Positions 27,257-35,889 of a DNA stretch of 64,000 bases are shown here, piece by piece. The stretch's first letter is position 1. Every line of letters starts with the position of its first letter. Below the pieces are notes generated by a model. The model worked only from the letters and a program-made list of their open reading frames with translations. It did no database searches and was not told the DNA's origin. A program made the position numbers and the translations under genes. The stretch is from JANWYT01 sp034437555. GTDB lineage: Bacteria > Chloroflexota > Anaerolineae > Aggregatilineales > Phototrophicaceae. The stretch is from the NCBI GenBank assembly GCA_034437555.1, contig DAOTTQ010000029.1, positions 62,001-126,000 on the forward strand, written 5' to 3'.

Positions 27257-27703
27257 ATGCCAATTCACGTAGAGTTAGTAACGCAAGAGCGTAAGGTGTT
27301 TGAAGAAAAGTATGCTGATATTGTGATTTTGCCCGCTGTTGAGGGTGAGATGGGCGTTTTGCCCAATCACGCCCCCGTTTTAACCACGCTAACCTTCGGT
27401 GAGATGGTGGTACGCAAGGGTAATGCCGAAGAACGCTTTGCAATTTATGGTGGGGTGGTGGACGTGCGCCCCGATAAAGTGGTGGTGTTGGCAGATACAG
27501 CAGAATCTTCTTTTGCGATTGATGAGCAAAAAGTGGAAGATGCGCGTAAACGTGCTTCACAAATTATGCAAAACGGTGTTAATCCAGAGCAAAATCGCAC
27601 CGCTGCCCTAGAACTGCGTCGCGCAGAACTGGCTTTGAAAGTAAAACGCAGAGTTCAAACCAGTGGTAGTCGCTTACGTATTTTGGCTGAGGATGACGAG
27701 TAA
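27257..27703 (+). CDS. atpC: F-type ATP synthase epsilon subunit
   Basis: A 148-residue central-stalk subunit with the N-terminal beta-sandwich (VELVTQERKVFEEKYADIVILPAVEG is recognisable by its GEMGVLPNHAP motif near residue 32) and a C-terminal helical hairpin (about 90-138) that can inhibit ATP hydrolysis. I chose ATG 27257, five bases after AGGAGG; ATG 27254 is only two bases from it. It ends the F1 operon, followed by a very strong terminator at 27740. Confidence 0.93.
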   Translation: MPIHVELVTQERKVFEEKYADIVILPAVEGEMGVLPNHAPVLTTLTFGEMVVRKGNAEERFAIYGGVVDVRPDKVVVLADTAESSFAIDEQKVEDARKRASQIMQNGVNPEQNRTAALELRRAELALKVKRRVQTSGSRLRILAEDDE

Positions 27704-27739
27704 AACTTGTCCTTCTTGATGGCTTCATGAAATCTGCTT

Positions 27740-27771
27740 ACAACGCCCGAACTGTTCGGGCGTTGTGTTTT
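27740..27771 (+). terminator. Intrinsic terminator of the F1-ATPase operon
   Basis: Near-perfect palindrome: ACAACGCCCGAAC (27740-27752) and GTTCGGGCGTTGT (27754-27766), followed by GTTTTAT. The strongest hairpin in the window. Confidence 0.85.
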
Positions 27772-27833
27772 ATGGTATAAACGATGCGTTCTATTCGTCA
27801 TGAGCGCGTGCGCTCGTAACAGTAAGGTGCTGT

Positions 27834-28853
27834 ATGGCATTATTCTCTAAACGCTTAGGTTTGGACTTGGGTACTGTCAACGTTCTCATTTATGACAACG
27901 GACAAATTGTGCTTCAAGAACCCTCCTTGGTGGCAATTCAAATTGATGAAAATGGTGACGAAAACATCATCGAGATAGGGCAACCTGCCCGCGAAATGAT
28001 GGGGCGTGTGGACGATGAGAGCGTGCAAATTGTGCGTCCATTGCAAAATGGCGTTATTGCAGATTATGAAGTAACGCAAAGTATGTTGTCGTACTTCTTT
28101 GGAAAGGTTGCGGGGCGGTTTTCTTTGTTTAAGCCTACGGTGATGGTTTCTGTGCCGTATGGGGTGAACAGTGTAGAAAAACGTGCTGTAGTAGAGGCAG
28201 TGCTTTCGGCAGGGGCGCGAGAAGTGTTCCTGATTTGGGAGCCACTAGCGGCAGCTATCGGGGCAGGTTTGCCCGTAAGCACACCCGCAGGCGATATGGT
28301 AGTGAATATTGGCGGTGGCATCACCGAAGCTGCCGTGATTACGATGAACAATATCATTCGCGCCGAAAGTGGGCGGATTGGTGGGATTCGCCTAGATGAA
28401 GCGATTCAGTCCTATATCCGAAGCAAATATAACCTTGCGATTGGTTTGCCTACGGCAGAATCGGTTAAAATTCAGGTGGGGGCAGCTGTTGTGCAACCCC
28501 AAGAAATGACAATGGAAGTTCAAGGTCGTAGCATTAGTGATGGCTTGCCCCGTTCTATTCCTGTAAGTACCAGCGAAGTTGTTGAAGCCATTGAAGAACC
28601 TCTAAAAGCAATTGCGCGTGTGGTGCGTAATGTGCTATCAAATACACCCCCAGAACTTGCCTCTGATATTATTGACCGTGGGATTGTTTTAACGGGTGGC
28701 GGGGCATTGCTTCGCGGGCTAGACCGCTATTTAACCAAAGAAACGGGCGTGCCTGTGTATAGAGCTGATAACCCGATGATTGCCGTGGCGGTAGGGGCGG
28801 GCAAAGCCCTAGAAAACCCTGCAATGATGCGAAACATTATGCAGGTCAAATAG
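27834..28853 (+). CDS. MreB-like actin-family protein with substituted phosphate motifs
   Basis: A 339-residue protein alignable by eye to MreB over its full length, including IGQPAREMMGR, RPLQNGVIADYE and the adenosine motif GIVLTGGGALLRGLD. Key positions differ: the phosphate-1 motif is DLGTVNVLIY (usual DLGTANTLIY), the phosphate-2 motif is VNIGGGITE (usual VDIGGGTTE, so Asp158 to Asn and Thr163 to Ile), and the EEP motif reads WEP (135-137). These positions bind Mg-ATP or promote hydrolysis in MreB, so polymerisation may persist but ATPase activity is doubtful. AAGGTG precedes the ATG. No mreC or mreD follows; a polytopic membrane gene starts two bases after the stop. Confidence 0.85.
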   Translation: MALFSKRLGLDLGTVNVLIYDNGQIVLQEPSLVAIQIDENGDENIIEIGQPAREMMGRVDDESVQIVRPLQNGVIADYEVTQSMLSYFFGKVAGRFSLFKPTVMVSVPYGVNSVEKRAVVEAVLSAGAREVFLIWEPLAAAIGAGLPVSTPAGDMVVNIGGGITEAAVITMNNIIRAESGRIGGIRLDEAIQSYIRSKYNLAIGLPTAESVKIQVGAAVVQPQEMTMEVQGRSISDGLPRSIPVSTSEVVEAIEEPLKAIARVVRNVLSNTPPELASDIIDRGIVLTGGGALLRGLDRYLTKETGVPVYRADNPMIAVAVGAGKALENPAMMRNIMQVK

Positions 28854-28855
28854 CA

Positions 28856-30055
28856 ATGCGCTCTTTTTTGTGGAAAAATCGGTTTGAGCTAGGGGTATTA
28901 TTGGGCGTAATTGCGCTCTTTTTCCCCATCATGGCGCATTGGAGTATATTAGGTGATTTTGAACCCCATGCCGAATTTACACTGCGGATGCTGGCAAACG
29001 AACCCGATTTCTTGATGCAGAGGATCCCTAACTTTCTGTGGCATGCCAGTGTAGGTGTGCCGTATGCTGTTTTAGGGATTGTGCCTCTTACCACTTATAT
29101 CACCATTGTAAATGTGCTGTGGTACGTCTTTCTGGGTGGGATTATCTTTTGGCAGTTGCGCCTGGCATTGGCACGAGATAATACGCTTAGTGGGCGTGAT
29201 GGCGTGATTGCCATTGTGATGACGCTGGCATTGATGATGATTGTTCCTATCAACTTGTTTTTCCCCGATAGCTATTACTTTGGTTTCGTGTACCCATATG
29301 TGTACCATAACCCCACTATGATACCGTTACGCCCGCTGGCACTGCTGATGTTTTTTGTGGGGGTGTGGTCGTTTAACCCATCGGCTGACCGCACACAATA
29401 CGGCTTAAGGTTAGCTGTTGTGGCATTACTTTCGTTGGCGTGTGTGTGGGCAAAACCTAGCTATACGATGGTCTTTATTCCTGCGCTGGGCTTGGTGGTG
29501 CTGTGGCGACTGCTACGACGTGAGTTTATTGACTGGGGTATGGTGGTGATTGGGCTAGGCTTGCCGAGTGTGGGCTTAATTGGGCTTCAGGCACTTACTT
29601 ACACCAGTGGAGGGATGGAGTTTTCGCCTCTGCTTGTTTTTGACTTGTGGGCGTATCACTATGACCCCCTAGCGAACCAAAACCTTGCCTTAAAACTGGT
29701 CTTGTCTATAGCGTTTCCGTTGGTGGTTTATATTGCTTATTGGGCGCAGGCGCGGCGTGACCTTACGTTAAATTTTGCTTGGATTGGCTTCATTATCGGC
29801 GTATTGTATGCGTATTTATTCGTGGACAGTGGCGATAGGGTAGCGGGCAATCTTTCTTGGAACGCGCAAATAGGCTTGATGGTGCTGTATATTGTGGCGG
29901 GTATTTTTTGGTGGCGTACCCACCGCCAACACCCAAACACGGCACGCTTTTGGGCAGTTGCCATTGTGTTTGGGCTTCATGTGGTTAGTGGTATTTTGTG
30001 GATTGTGGCTCACATGACAACCACTTATTTAGACCTTATCTATAAAGTGTGGTAA
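28856..30055 (+). CDS. Polytopic membrane protein, function unknown
   Basis: A 399-residue protein with about ten hydrophobic helices spread along its length. The N-terminal part (HWSILGDFEPHAEFTLRM) lies between the first two helices, as in many membrane glycosyltransferases of the GT-C type where acidic residues in this loop are catalytic, but no clear DxD-type signature was found, so this is only a suggestion. It starts two bases after the MreB-like gene, so the two are probably co-transcribed and it could be its membrane partner. It converges on rex. Confidence 0.65.
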   Translation: MRSFLWKNRFELGVLLGVIALFFPIMAHWSILGDFEPHAEFTLRMLANEPDFLMQRIPNFLWHASVGVPYAVLGIVPLTTYITIVNVLWYVFLGGIIFWQLRLALARDNTLSGRDGVIAIVMTLALMMIVPINLFFPDSYYFGFVYPYVYHNPTMIPLRPLALLMFFVGVWSFNPSADRTQYGLRLAVVALLSLACVWAKPSYTMVFIPALGLVVLWRLLRREFIDWGMVVIGLGLPSVGLIGLQALTYTSGGMEFSPLLVFDLWAYHYDPLANQNLALKLVLSIAFPLVVYIAYWAQARRDLTLNFAWIGFIIGVLYAYLFVDSGDRVAGNLSWNAQIGLMVLYIVAGIFWWRTHRQHPNTARFWAVAIVFGLHVVSGILWIVAHMTTTYLDLIYKVW

Positions 30056-30058
30056 TGC

Positions 30059-30694
30059 CTAATCTTCTTTAAGATAGTAGGTCATGTGTTGTAGGTGGGC
30101 AACGGGGTCGATGTACTGCACCATCACGTTGTCGGGTACGTTGATGTTGATTGGGGCGTAATTTAAGATGGCACGCACGCCCGCTTCTATAAGTGAGTTG
30201 GCAACGTCTTGGGCATACTCGGCAGGGACGGCAATCATGGCAATCTGAACGCCATGTTCTGTGATGGTTGCTTGGAGTTCATCTAGGGGTTGAACGATTA
30301 GGTTGTCGATAGGTTGCCCAATTTTGCTAGGGTCGGCATCAAAAACCCAACGCACACGAAACCCTCTATCTCTAAACCCGCGATACTGGCTAATGGCGTT
30401 GCCTAAGTTGCCCGCACCCACAAGGGCAACATCCCATTCTTGATTGACTTGCATTACTTGACGCAATTTGTTGACAAGATAATCAATTTGGTAGCCTGTT
30501 CCTTGCTTACCAAATCCACCAAAGTGAGAGAGGTCTTTACGAATTTGTGCCGAACTGATGCCAAGTTTATGACCTAGTTCATGCGATGATGTCACTTCGC
30601 GCCCCTCTTGTTGAAGTCTTGTTAATGCCCTTAGATAGAGTGGCAATCGACCAATCACGATATCCGGGATGCTATTAGACGGCTTTAATGGCAT
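30059..30694 (-). CDS. rex: Redox-sensing transcriptional repressor Rex
   Basis: A 211-residue repressor that reads the NADH/NAD+ ratio. The N-terminal winged helix (LPLYLRALTRL; SSHELGHKLGISSAQIRKDLSHFG) binds DNA; the Rossmann domain starts with VALVGAGNLGNAI (about residue 87) and contains VFDADPSKIG; the C-terminal helix mediates dimer swapping. I chose ATG 30694 because GAGGAA lies six bases upstream; the ATGs at 30727 and 30724 lack a ribosome-binding site. Known targets of Rex are respiratory and fermentative genes; a candidate site lies at the atpA promoter. Confidence 0.95.
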   Translation of the reverse strand: MPLKPSNSIPDIVIGRLPLYLRALTRLQQEGREVTSSHELGHKLGISSAQIRKDLSHFGGFGKQGTGYQIDYLVNKLRQVMQVNQEWDVALVGAGNLGNAISQYRGFRDRGFRVRWVFDADPSKIGQPIDNLIVQPLDELQATITEHGVQIAMIAVPAEYAQDVANSLIEAGVRAILNYAPININVPDNVMVQYIDPVAHLQHMTYYLKED

Positions 30695-30743
30695 AGGGCG
30701 TTCCTCAATACTGACCACGTTCATCATTAAAGGTGGGTAAAAT

Positions 30744-30772
30744 TTCCATCGTGGTTAAGACTTATTATAGTA
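30744..30772 (+). promoter_or_regulatory. Promoter of the exporter operon
   Basis: TTTCCA (30744-30749), 17-base spacer, TATAGT (30767-30772). Its -10 overlaps the -10 of the divergent rex promoter. Confidence 0.5.
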
Positions 30773-30793
30773 GAATAGTGTCAAATGGAACAA
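30765..30793 (-). promoter_or_regulatory. Promoter of rex
   Basis: Minus strand TTGTTC (30793-30788), 17-base spacer, TATAAT (30770-30765), giving a leader of about 60 bases to the rex start. The -35 is weak. Confidence 0.45.
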
Positions 30794-30806
30794 TCGGAAA
30801 GTGCCT

Positions 30807-32177
30807 ATGTCTGTTAGACGAAACTTTATGTTGCTTTTGTTGGTCTCGGTGCTGTTGCCGTCGTTTATTTTTTTACGCGCCCAACGCCAAGACCCCAACG
30901 ATGTGTTATCACGTTTGGCAACCGTACAGCTGTACGAAGTGCGACGGGGTGACGTTGAACTCTCTGTGAGTGCCATCGGCACACTAGAACCAGACCAATC
31001 TAACCTCCTTAGTTTTTTGGTGGCGGGGCGTGTGGTAGAAGTGCTGATAGAACGCGATGCGTACGTGCTGGCAGGTGACCCCCTCATCCGATTAGATAAT
31101 ACGCTTCAGCGCATTGCTTATGAACAAGCTTCGTTGAATGTAGAAAAAGCCGAACTTGCGCTACAAGATTTGCTTGAAGTAGATGAATCACAGATTCGTT
31201 TAGCAGAAGCCAGTGTAGACAGCGCGTGGGGGGCTCTGAATAGCATCAACAACGCGGTATCTGACGATGATATTTTGGCAGCACAATTAACGTCTGACCA
31301 AGCCGCAAAAACCGCGCAAGAATTGGCAGAACGCTTGCCCTCCACACCTCCTGACGACTATAACCTTGCCAACGTACAAACCGCAGAAGCGATGGCGAAT
31401 GCGGATATTGCACGTTTGCAACTCCAAAGCCTGCAAACACGCTCTGAACCCCAAGCGGCGGCAGCTTATGCCCGTGTGTTACAAGCCCAACAAGAGTTAG
31501 AGCGGGTTAAGGCGGGTCCTTCACAAGTGCAAATTGACCTTGTGCAATCACAAATTACGCGAGCCGAAAACCAATTGGCACGGGCAGAACTGGCGTATGA
31601 GCGTACTACGCTATATGCGCCCTTTGATGGCATCATAGCCAGCCTGAATGCGGAAGTGGGAAGTTTGGTTGCCCCTAGCCTGAATGTGATTGAATTGGTG
31701 GATGTTTCACCCTTAGGGCTAACGGTGCAAGTGGACGAAGTGGACATTGGTATTTTAGAAGAGGGCTTACCTGTTCGGGTGGAATTAGACGCTTTAACCG
31801 ATGTACTCATTTCTGCACGCCTAAACACGATTGCGCCTTCTGGAACCAATAATGGGGGCATTGTTACTTATGCCGTAGAGATAGAACTAGAGGGTGAAGA
31901 CTCACGCGCTCGCGTGGGCATGACCTCTGAAGCCACCATTGTGGTACAAGCACGCTCTAATGCGCTGTCTGTGCCAAACCTGTATTTGCGAATAGACCGC
32001 CGTACTAACGATGCGTTTGTAAACGTCCTACGTGAGGACAACACCATTGAAGAAGTGCCTGTCGTATTGGGCTTGCAGGGGCAACAGACGAGCGAAGTGC
32101 TGTCGGGGCTAAACGAAGGTGACTTAATTGCAATTGACTTGGGCGGACGCGGTATACAGTCCTTCTTTGGTGGCTAG
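30807..32177 (+). CDS. HlyD/MacA-family efflux adaptor (first copy)
   Basis: A 456-residue membrane-fusion-type protein: one N-terminal transmembrane anchor (about residues 8-26), a lipoyl/barrel-sandwich half (about 50-100, FLVAGRVVEVLIERDAYVLAGDPLIRLD), a long coiled-coil hairpin (about 105-260), the second lipoyl half (ERTTLYAPFDGIIASLNAEVGSLV) and C-terminal beta-barrel and membrane-proximal domains. It links an ABC permease to extracytoplasmic substrate, as MacA or YknX do. ATG 30807 has GGAAA six bases upstream; GTG 30801 is less likely. First gene of a locus with a second adaptor, an ATPase and two permeases. Confidence 0.88.
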   Translation: MSVRRNFMLLLLVSVLLPSFIFLRAQRQDPNDVLSRLATVQLYEVRRGDVELSVSAIGTLEPDQSNLLSFLVAGRVVEVLIERDAYVLAGDPLIRLDNTLQRIAYEQASLNVEKAELALQDLLEVDESQIRLAEASVDSAWGALNSINNAVSDDDILAAQLTSDQAAKTAQELAERLPSTPPDDYNLANVQTAEAMANADIARLQLQSLQTRSEPQAAAAYARVLQAQQELERVKAGPSQVQIDLVQSQITRAENQLARAELAYERTTLYAPFDGIIASLNAEVGSLVAPSLNVIELVDVSPLGLTVQVDEVDIGILEEGLPVRVELDALTDVLISARLNTIAPSGTNNGGIVTYAVEIELEGEDSRARVGMTSEATIVVQARSNALSVPNLYLRIDRRTNDAFVNVLREDNTIEEVPVVLGLQGQQTSEVLSGLNEGDLIAIDLGGRGIQSFFGG

Positions 32178-32189
32178 GAGCAAACGGAT

Positions 32190-33830
32190 ATGTTAAATGG
32201 CTTGATTTTTTTGGTGGTAGGCTATGTGGTCTATCGCGGGGTAATTGTAAGGATTCGTTGGCGCATTGTGCGTGTGCTGTTTTATGTGCCAATTTTAGTA
32301 TTCGTTTTGGCGGTGATGAGCCTTGTAACGGCAATTGACCAAGCCAACCAAGCACCCTCAATCGATGAAGTAACAGCGCAAATTGTGGATGAGATGTTTG
32401 TAGAACGGGCAGATTTGCGCGTAAGCGTAAATGGTGCTGGCACGCTTCAGCCCATCCGACAAGTGCCTTTAGCGTTTCAATCGGTGGGGCAAGTAGCAGA
32501 AATCAACGTGCCACAAGGCGCAAGCGTAAAACAGGGTGATATCATTGCCCAACTGAACACACAAGACTTGCAAACCCTGCTTGAAGACGCAGATTTGGCA
32601 TTTAGCCTACAAGAAAGCACATTTAACGCGCTCGTTAACCCGCCTCGTGAGGTTGATTTAGAAGCTGCACAAGCTGCTTTGGATGCCGCACGGGCGCAAT
32701 ACTACGCTGCCAGCGCAACCGCGCCAAGCGAAGAACAACGCCAAATCGCAGATTTACAAACCCAGCTTGCCCGCACGCGCTTTTGGCAATTGCAAATACA
32801 ACGAGACAACGCGGTTGTGCCAGAGGGTAGTGGTGGTTCTTTTTCGCTTATTCCCCCCATTGATGCCAGCCAATTTGGGTCTATTCCCACCGAAGTTGAG
32901 GATGCTATTCGCTTTGTAAACGGGCAAATTGGCGACTTAAACGGCACGATTAACGGGGCGACTTCTGCTTTAACAGAGCAAACGCGCCTCTCTGTAGAAG
33001 CACAACGGCGTTCATTAGAAGATTCATTGGATGATGCCGAAACGTCCATCTTTGTGGCAGAGGCAAGCTCAAACAGTGTGGCAAATAGGGGTGCTGATAC
33101 GGGGGCTTTGGCTTCGGCGCGTTTGGGTATTATTCAGGCGCAAATTGCCCTAGACCGCTTGGTGAATGGCGCAGATGAACTGCAATTGGCGCAAGCCAAC
33201 ACCGATTTACAATTGGCACGTTTGGTAAGAGAGCAAGCCCAATCCACCATTGACCAAGCCACACTCCGCGCACCATTTAACGGTATAGTTGCCCAAAATA
33301 ACCTAAAAGTGGGTGAACTGCCGCCACAAGGTATTGGTGTTTTGTTGATGGATACGAGTGCTTATGTGGTGGATTTGCCCGTTGATGAAACGGACGTTGT
33401 TAAACTTCGTGAAGGGCAACGGGTGGTGTTTATTGTGGATGCGCTGCCTGATGCAGAAGTGACGGGCATTGTAACGCGCATTGCCTATACGCCCGTTCGC
33501 ATTGGTCAATTGGTAACGTACACGGTACGAATTACGCTAGAACCCACACAAAATCCCTTAAGAGTGGGCATGAGTGTTACAGCAAACATCATTATTGAAG
33601 AACGCCAAAACGCACTTACAATCCGTAATCGCTTTATTCGGATTGATAATATCACCCGTGATGCGTTTGTAACGGTGCAAAATGAAGATGGCACATTTAG
33701 CGAAGTCATGGTGCTATTGGGTGAACGTAACGAAACCGCCAGCGAAGTGCTAAGCGGGCTAGAAGAAGGACAACGAGTGGTGCTACTGCCACGCGGTACA
33801 GCAGGCGTTACAGGAATTTTTGGGCAGTAG
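32190..33830 (+). CDS. HlyD/MacA-family efflux adaptor (second copy, long coiled coil)
   Basis: A 546-residue adaptor like the preceding one but longer. A hydrophobic N-terminal region has two close segments (about 3-18 and 28-52), followed by the lipoyl motif (GQVAEINVPQGASVKQGDIIAQLN), an extended coiled-coil region of about 230 residues (about 125-355) with a Gly/Ser/Pro-rich interruption (VPEGSGGSFSLIPP), then the second lipoyl half (ATLRAPFNGIVAQNNLKVGE) and the barrel domains. Both copies share the closing pattern of a VLLG...LSGLEEGQRV type, showing common ancestry. Starts 12 bases after the first adaptor. Confidence 0.87.
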   Translation: MLNGLIFLVVGYVVYRGVIVRIRWRIVRVLFYVPILVFVLAVMSLVTAIDQANQAPSIDEVTAQIVDEMFVERADLRVSVNGAGTLQPIRQVPLAFQSVGQVAEINVPQGASVKQGDIIAQLNTQDLQTLLEDADLAFSLQESTFNALVNPPREVDLEAAQAALDAARAQYYAASATAPSEEQRQIADLQTQLARTRFWQLQIQRDNAVVPEGSGGSFSLIPPIDASQFGSIPTEVEDAIRFVNGQIGDLNGTINGATSALTEQTRLSVEAQRRSLEDSLDDAETSIFVAEASSNSVANRGADTGALASARLGIIQAQIALDRLVNGADELQLAQANTDLQLARLVREQAQSTIDQATLRAPFNGIVAQNNLKVGELPPQGIGVLLMDTSAYVVDLPVDETDVVKLREGQRVVFIVDALPDAEVTGIVTRIAYTPVRIGQLVTYTVRITLEPTQNPLRVGMSVTANIIIEERQNALTIRNRFIRIDNITRDAFVTVQNEDGTFSEVMVLLGERNETASEVLSGLEEGQRVVLLPRGTAGVTGIFGQ

Positions 33831-33856
33831 GTGGTTAGCGAAGGGCTAAAAAGCAC

Positions 33857-34654
33857 ATGGCAAATAAAAAACCGCCCGTGATTGACATACGGAAAATTAC
33901 CAAAACCTACCAAATGGGTGAGTTGACATTACAAGTGTTAAGGGGTGTGGACTTAAGCATTGAGAGAGGTGAATTTTTGTCCATTATGGGCCCCTCTGGC
34001 AGTGGTAAGTCTACGCTGATGAATATCTTGGGTGCGCTAGACCAGCCAACCACAGGCGAATACTTTTTAGATGGTGTAGACGTAAGCGGCATGACAGAAA
34101 GCCAATTGGCAAAGGTACGCAACAAGAAGATCGGCTTTGTATTCCAGAGCTTTAACCTGCTAAAACGCACTGAAGCGATTCGCCAAGTGGAATTGCCCCT
34201 CGTGTATGGGGGAACGCCTAATCGCGCTAAACGGGCGCAAAAAGCCCTAGAATCGGTGGGGCTTGGGGCGCGTTTGAACCATTTGCCTAGTGAACTTTCT
34301 GGGGGACAACAACAGCGTGTTGCTATTGCGCGTGCTTTGGTTACTGAGCCGAGCGTTATTTTAGCGGATGAGCCAACGGGCAACCTAGACTCACGCAGTG
34401 GCACAGAAGTGATGCAAATTTTTCAACGACTTAACCGCGAAAACAATATCACGACGGTATTTGTGACGCATGACCCCTGGATTGCACGCCATACCAACCG
34501 CGTGATTATGCTACGCGATGGCAAGGTAGTCGCCGACCAGCGCGTTAAAAATCCCTTGATTGCAGGCGAGGTAGAACGCCCCAGTGAAGCCGAAGAATTA
34601 CAGGGCGTGTTCGAAGAAGCCTATTATGGTGGTAAGCGAGATGAGTATAACTAG
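33857..34654 (+). CDS. MacB/LolD-type ABC transporter ATP-binding protein
   Basis: A 265-residue ATPase with Walker A GPSGSGKST (near residue 46), Q-loop FQSFNLL, signature LSGGQQQRVAIARAL, Walker B VILADEPTGNLDS and switch His in VFVTHDPW. The FNLL and TGNLDSRSG forms are typical of the MacB/LolD/FtsE group that powers FtsX-like permeases by mechanotransmission. The C-terminal 35 residues are acidic and extend past the usual 225-residue domain. It ends exactly where the first permease begins. Confidence 0.95.
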   Translation: MANKKPPVIDIRKITKTYQMGELTLQVLRGVDLSIERGEFLSIMGPSGSGKSTLMNILGALDQPTTGEYFLDGVDVSGMTESQLAKVRNKKIGFVFQSFNLLKRTEAIRQVELPLVYGGTPNRAKRAQKALESVGLGARLNHLPSELSGGQQQRVAIARALVTEPSVILADEPTGNLDSRSGTEVMQIFQRLNRENNITTVFVTHDPWIARHTNRVIMLRDGKVVADQRVKNPLIAGEVERPSEAEELQGVFEEAYYGGKRDEYN

Positions 34655-35887
34655 ATGAACTTTAGCGAAACGTTTAGGGTGGCTGTTGAAAGCCTGCTGA
34701 TTAACCGCCTACGCTCTATTTTGACGACGCTGGGCATTGTGATTGGTGTGGGGGCAGTCATTGGCTTGGTGAGTTTGGGGCGTGCCGTAGAGGCGTTTAT
34801 TGCTAATGAGTTTGCGTCGCTAGGGGCAAACGTGCTACAGGTTAGTTCTGCGCCCCCCCGTAGCCTTACCAGAGACCGCATAGAACCTTTAACTACTGTA
34901 GAAGCAGAGGCTTTAGGAAACCCGTTTATTGCGCCTAATGTAGTGCAAGTTGCCACCAGCTATGCGGTTTTTGGGCAAGTAACCAGTGGATCTGATGTGA
35001 CAGGAACAAGCGTTAATGGGGTAAGCGCGAATTATGGCGTGGTGCGAAATTGGGACACCGCCAAGGGAAGTTTTATCACACAAGAACAAGACAAAGACGC
35101 AGCAAGAGTGGCTGTGCTGGGTGTGGATGTGGTAGAAGCACTTTATGGCGACCGTGACTTTGACCCTGTGGGCTTAAGCATCCGCATTAACCAGCGCACG
35201 TTTACGGTAACAGGCGTGATGAGTGAGCGTGGGGGGACGTTTGTCAGCGAGGATAACGTAGTATTTGTTCCCATCACAACGGCACAAACACGGCTTGATA
35301 ACGTGCGCACACGGGACGGGGGGTATCGCGTTAGCACGCTGTTTATTCAGGCGCGCGATGAAAATGTTTTATCATTAGCCACAGAAGAAGTGACCACATA
35401 TCTTGGCGAAGCGCATGGTATCGTCTTTGCGGATGAACAAGACTTTAGAATTACAACGTCTAGCGATATTTTGGGCATTGTCAACCAAGTTAGTAGCGTT
35501 TTAACTGTCTTTTTGGCAATGATAGCGGCGATTTCGCTCTTGGTGGGGGGGATTGGCATTATGAACATTATGCTGGTGTCTGTAACCGAGCGCACACGTG
35601 AGATTGGTCTACGAAAGGCACTTGGCGCACAAAGTGGCGATATTTTAGCGCAATTTTTAACGGAGAGCGTGTTGCTTTCCCTTTTGGGAGGGATTTTGGG
35701 TATTTTACTAGGGTGGGGTGCTAGCACACTAGGTACAGCCCTTATCCCGGATTTAACCATCACCCTCTCGGCTGATGCCGTAATTTTGGCAACCACCGTA
35801 AGCACTGCGATTGGCGTGTTTTTTGGCTATTACCCGGCGCAACGTGCCGCCAACATGAAGCCCATTGACGCGCTAAGGTTTGAATAA
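34655..35887 (+). CDS. MacB-type ABC permease (first copy)
   Basis: A 410-residue FtsX/MacB permease: first transmembrane helix (about 20-42, LTTLGIVIGVGAVIGLVSLG), an extracytoplasmic MacB core domain (about 50-270) and three C-terminal helices. The conserved segment GGIGIMNIMLVSVTERTREIGLRKALGA marks the coupling region that contacts the ATPase. It starts at the base after the ATPase stop codon and is followed two bases later by a second permease, so the transporter is probably a heterodimer. Confidence 0.93.
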   Translation: MNFSETFRVAVESLLINRLRSILTTLGIVIGVGAVIGLVSLGRAVEAFIANEFASLGANVLQVSSAPPRSLTRDRIEPLTTVEAEALGNPFIAPNVVQVATSYAVFGQVTSGSDVTGTSVNGVSANYGVVRNWDTAKGSFITQEQDKDAARVAVLGVDVVEALYGDRDFDPVGLSIRINQRTFTVTGVMSERGGTFVSEDNVVFVPITTAQTRLDNVRTRDGGYRVSTLFIQARDENVLSLATEEVTTYLGEAHGIVFADEQDFRITTSSDILGIVNQVSSVLTVFLAMIAAISLLVGGIGIMNIMLVSVTERTREIGLRKALGAQSGDILAQFLTESVLLSLLGGILGILLGWGASTLGTALIPDLTITLSADAVILATTVSTAIGVFFGYYPAQRAANMKPIDALRFE

Positions 35888-35889
35888 CG

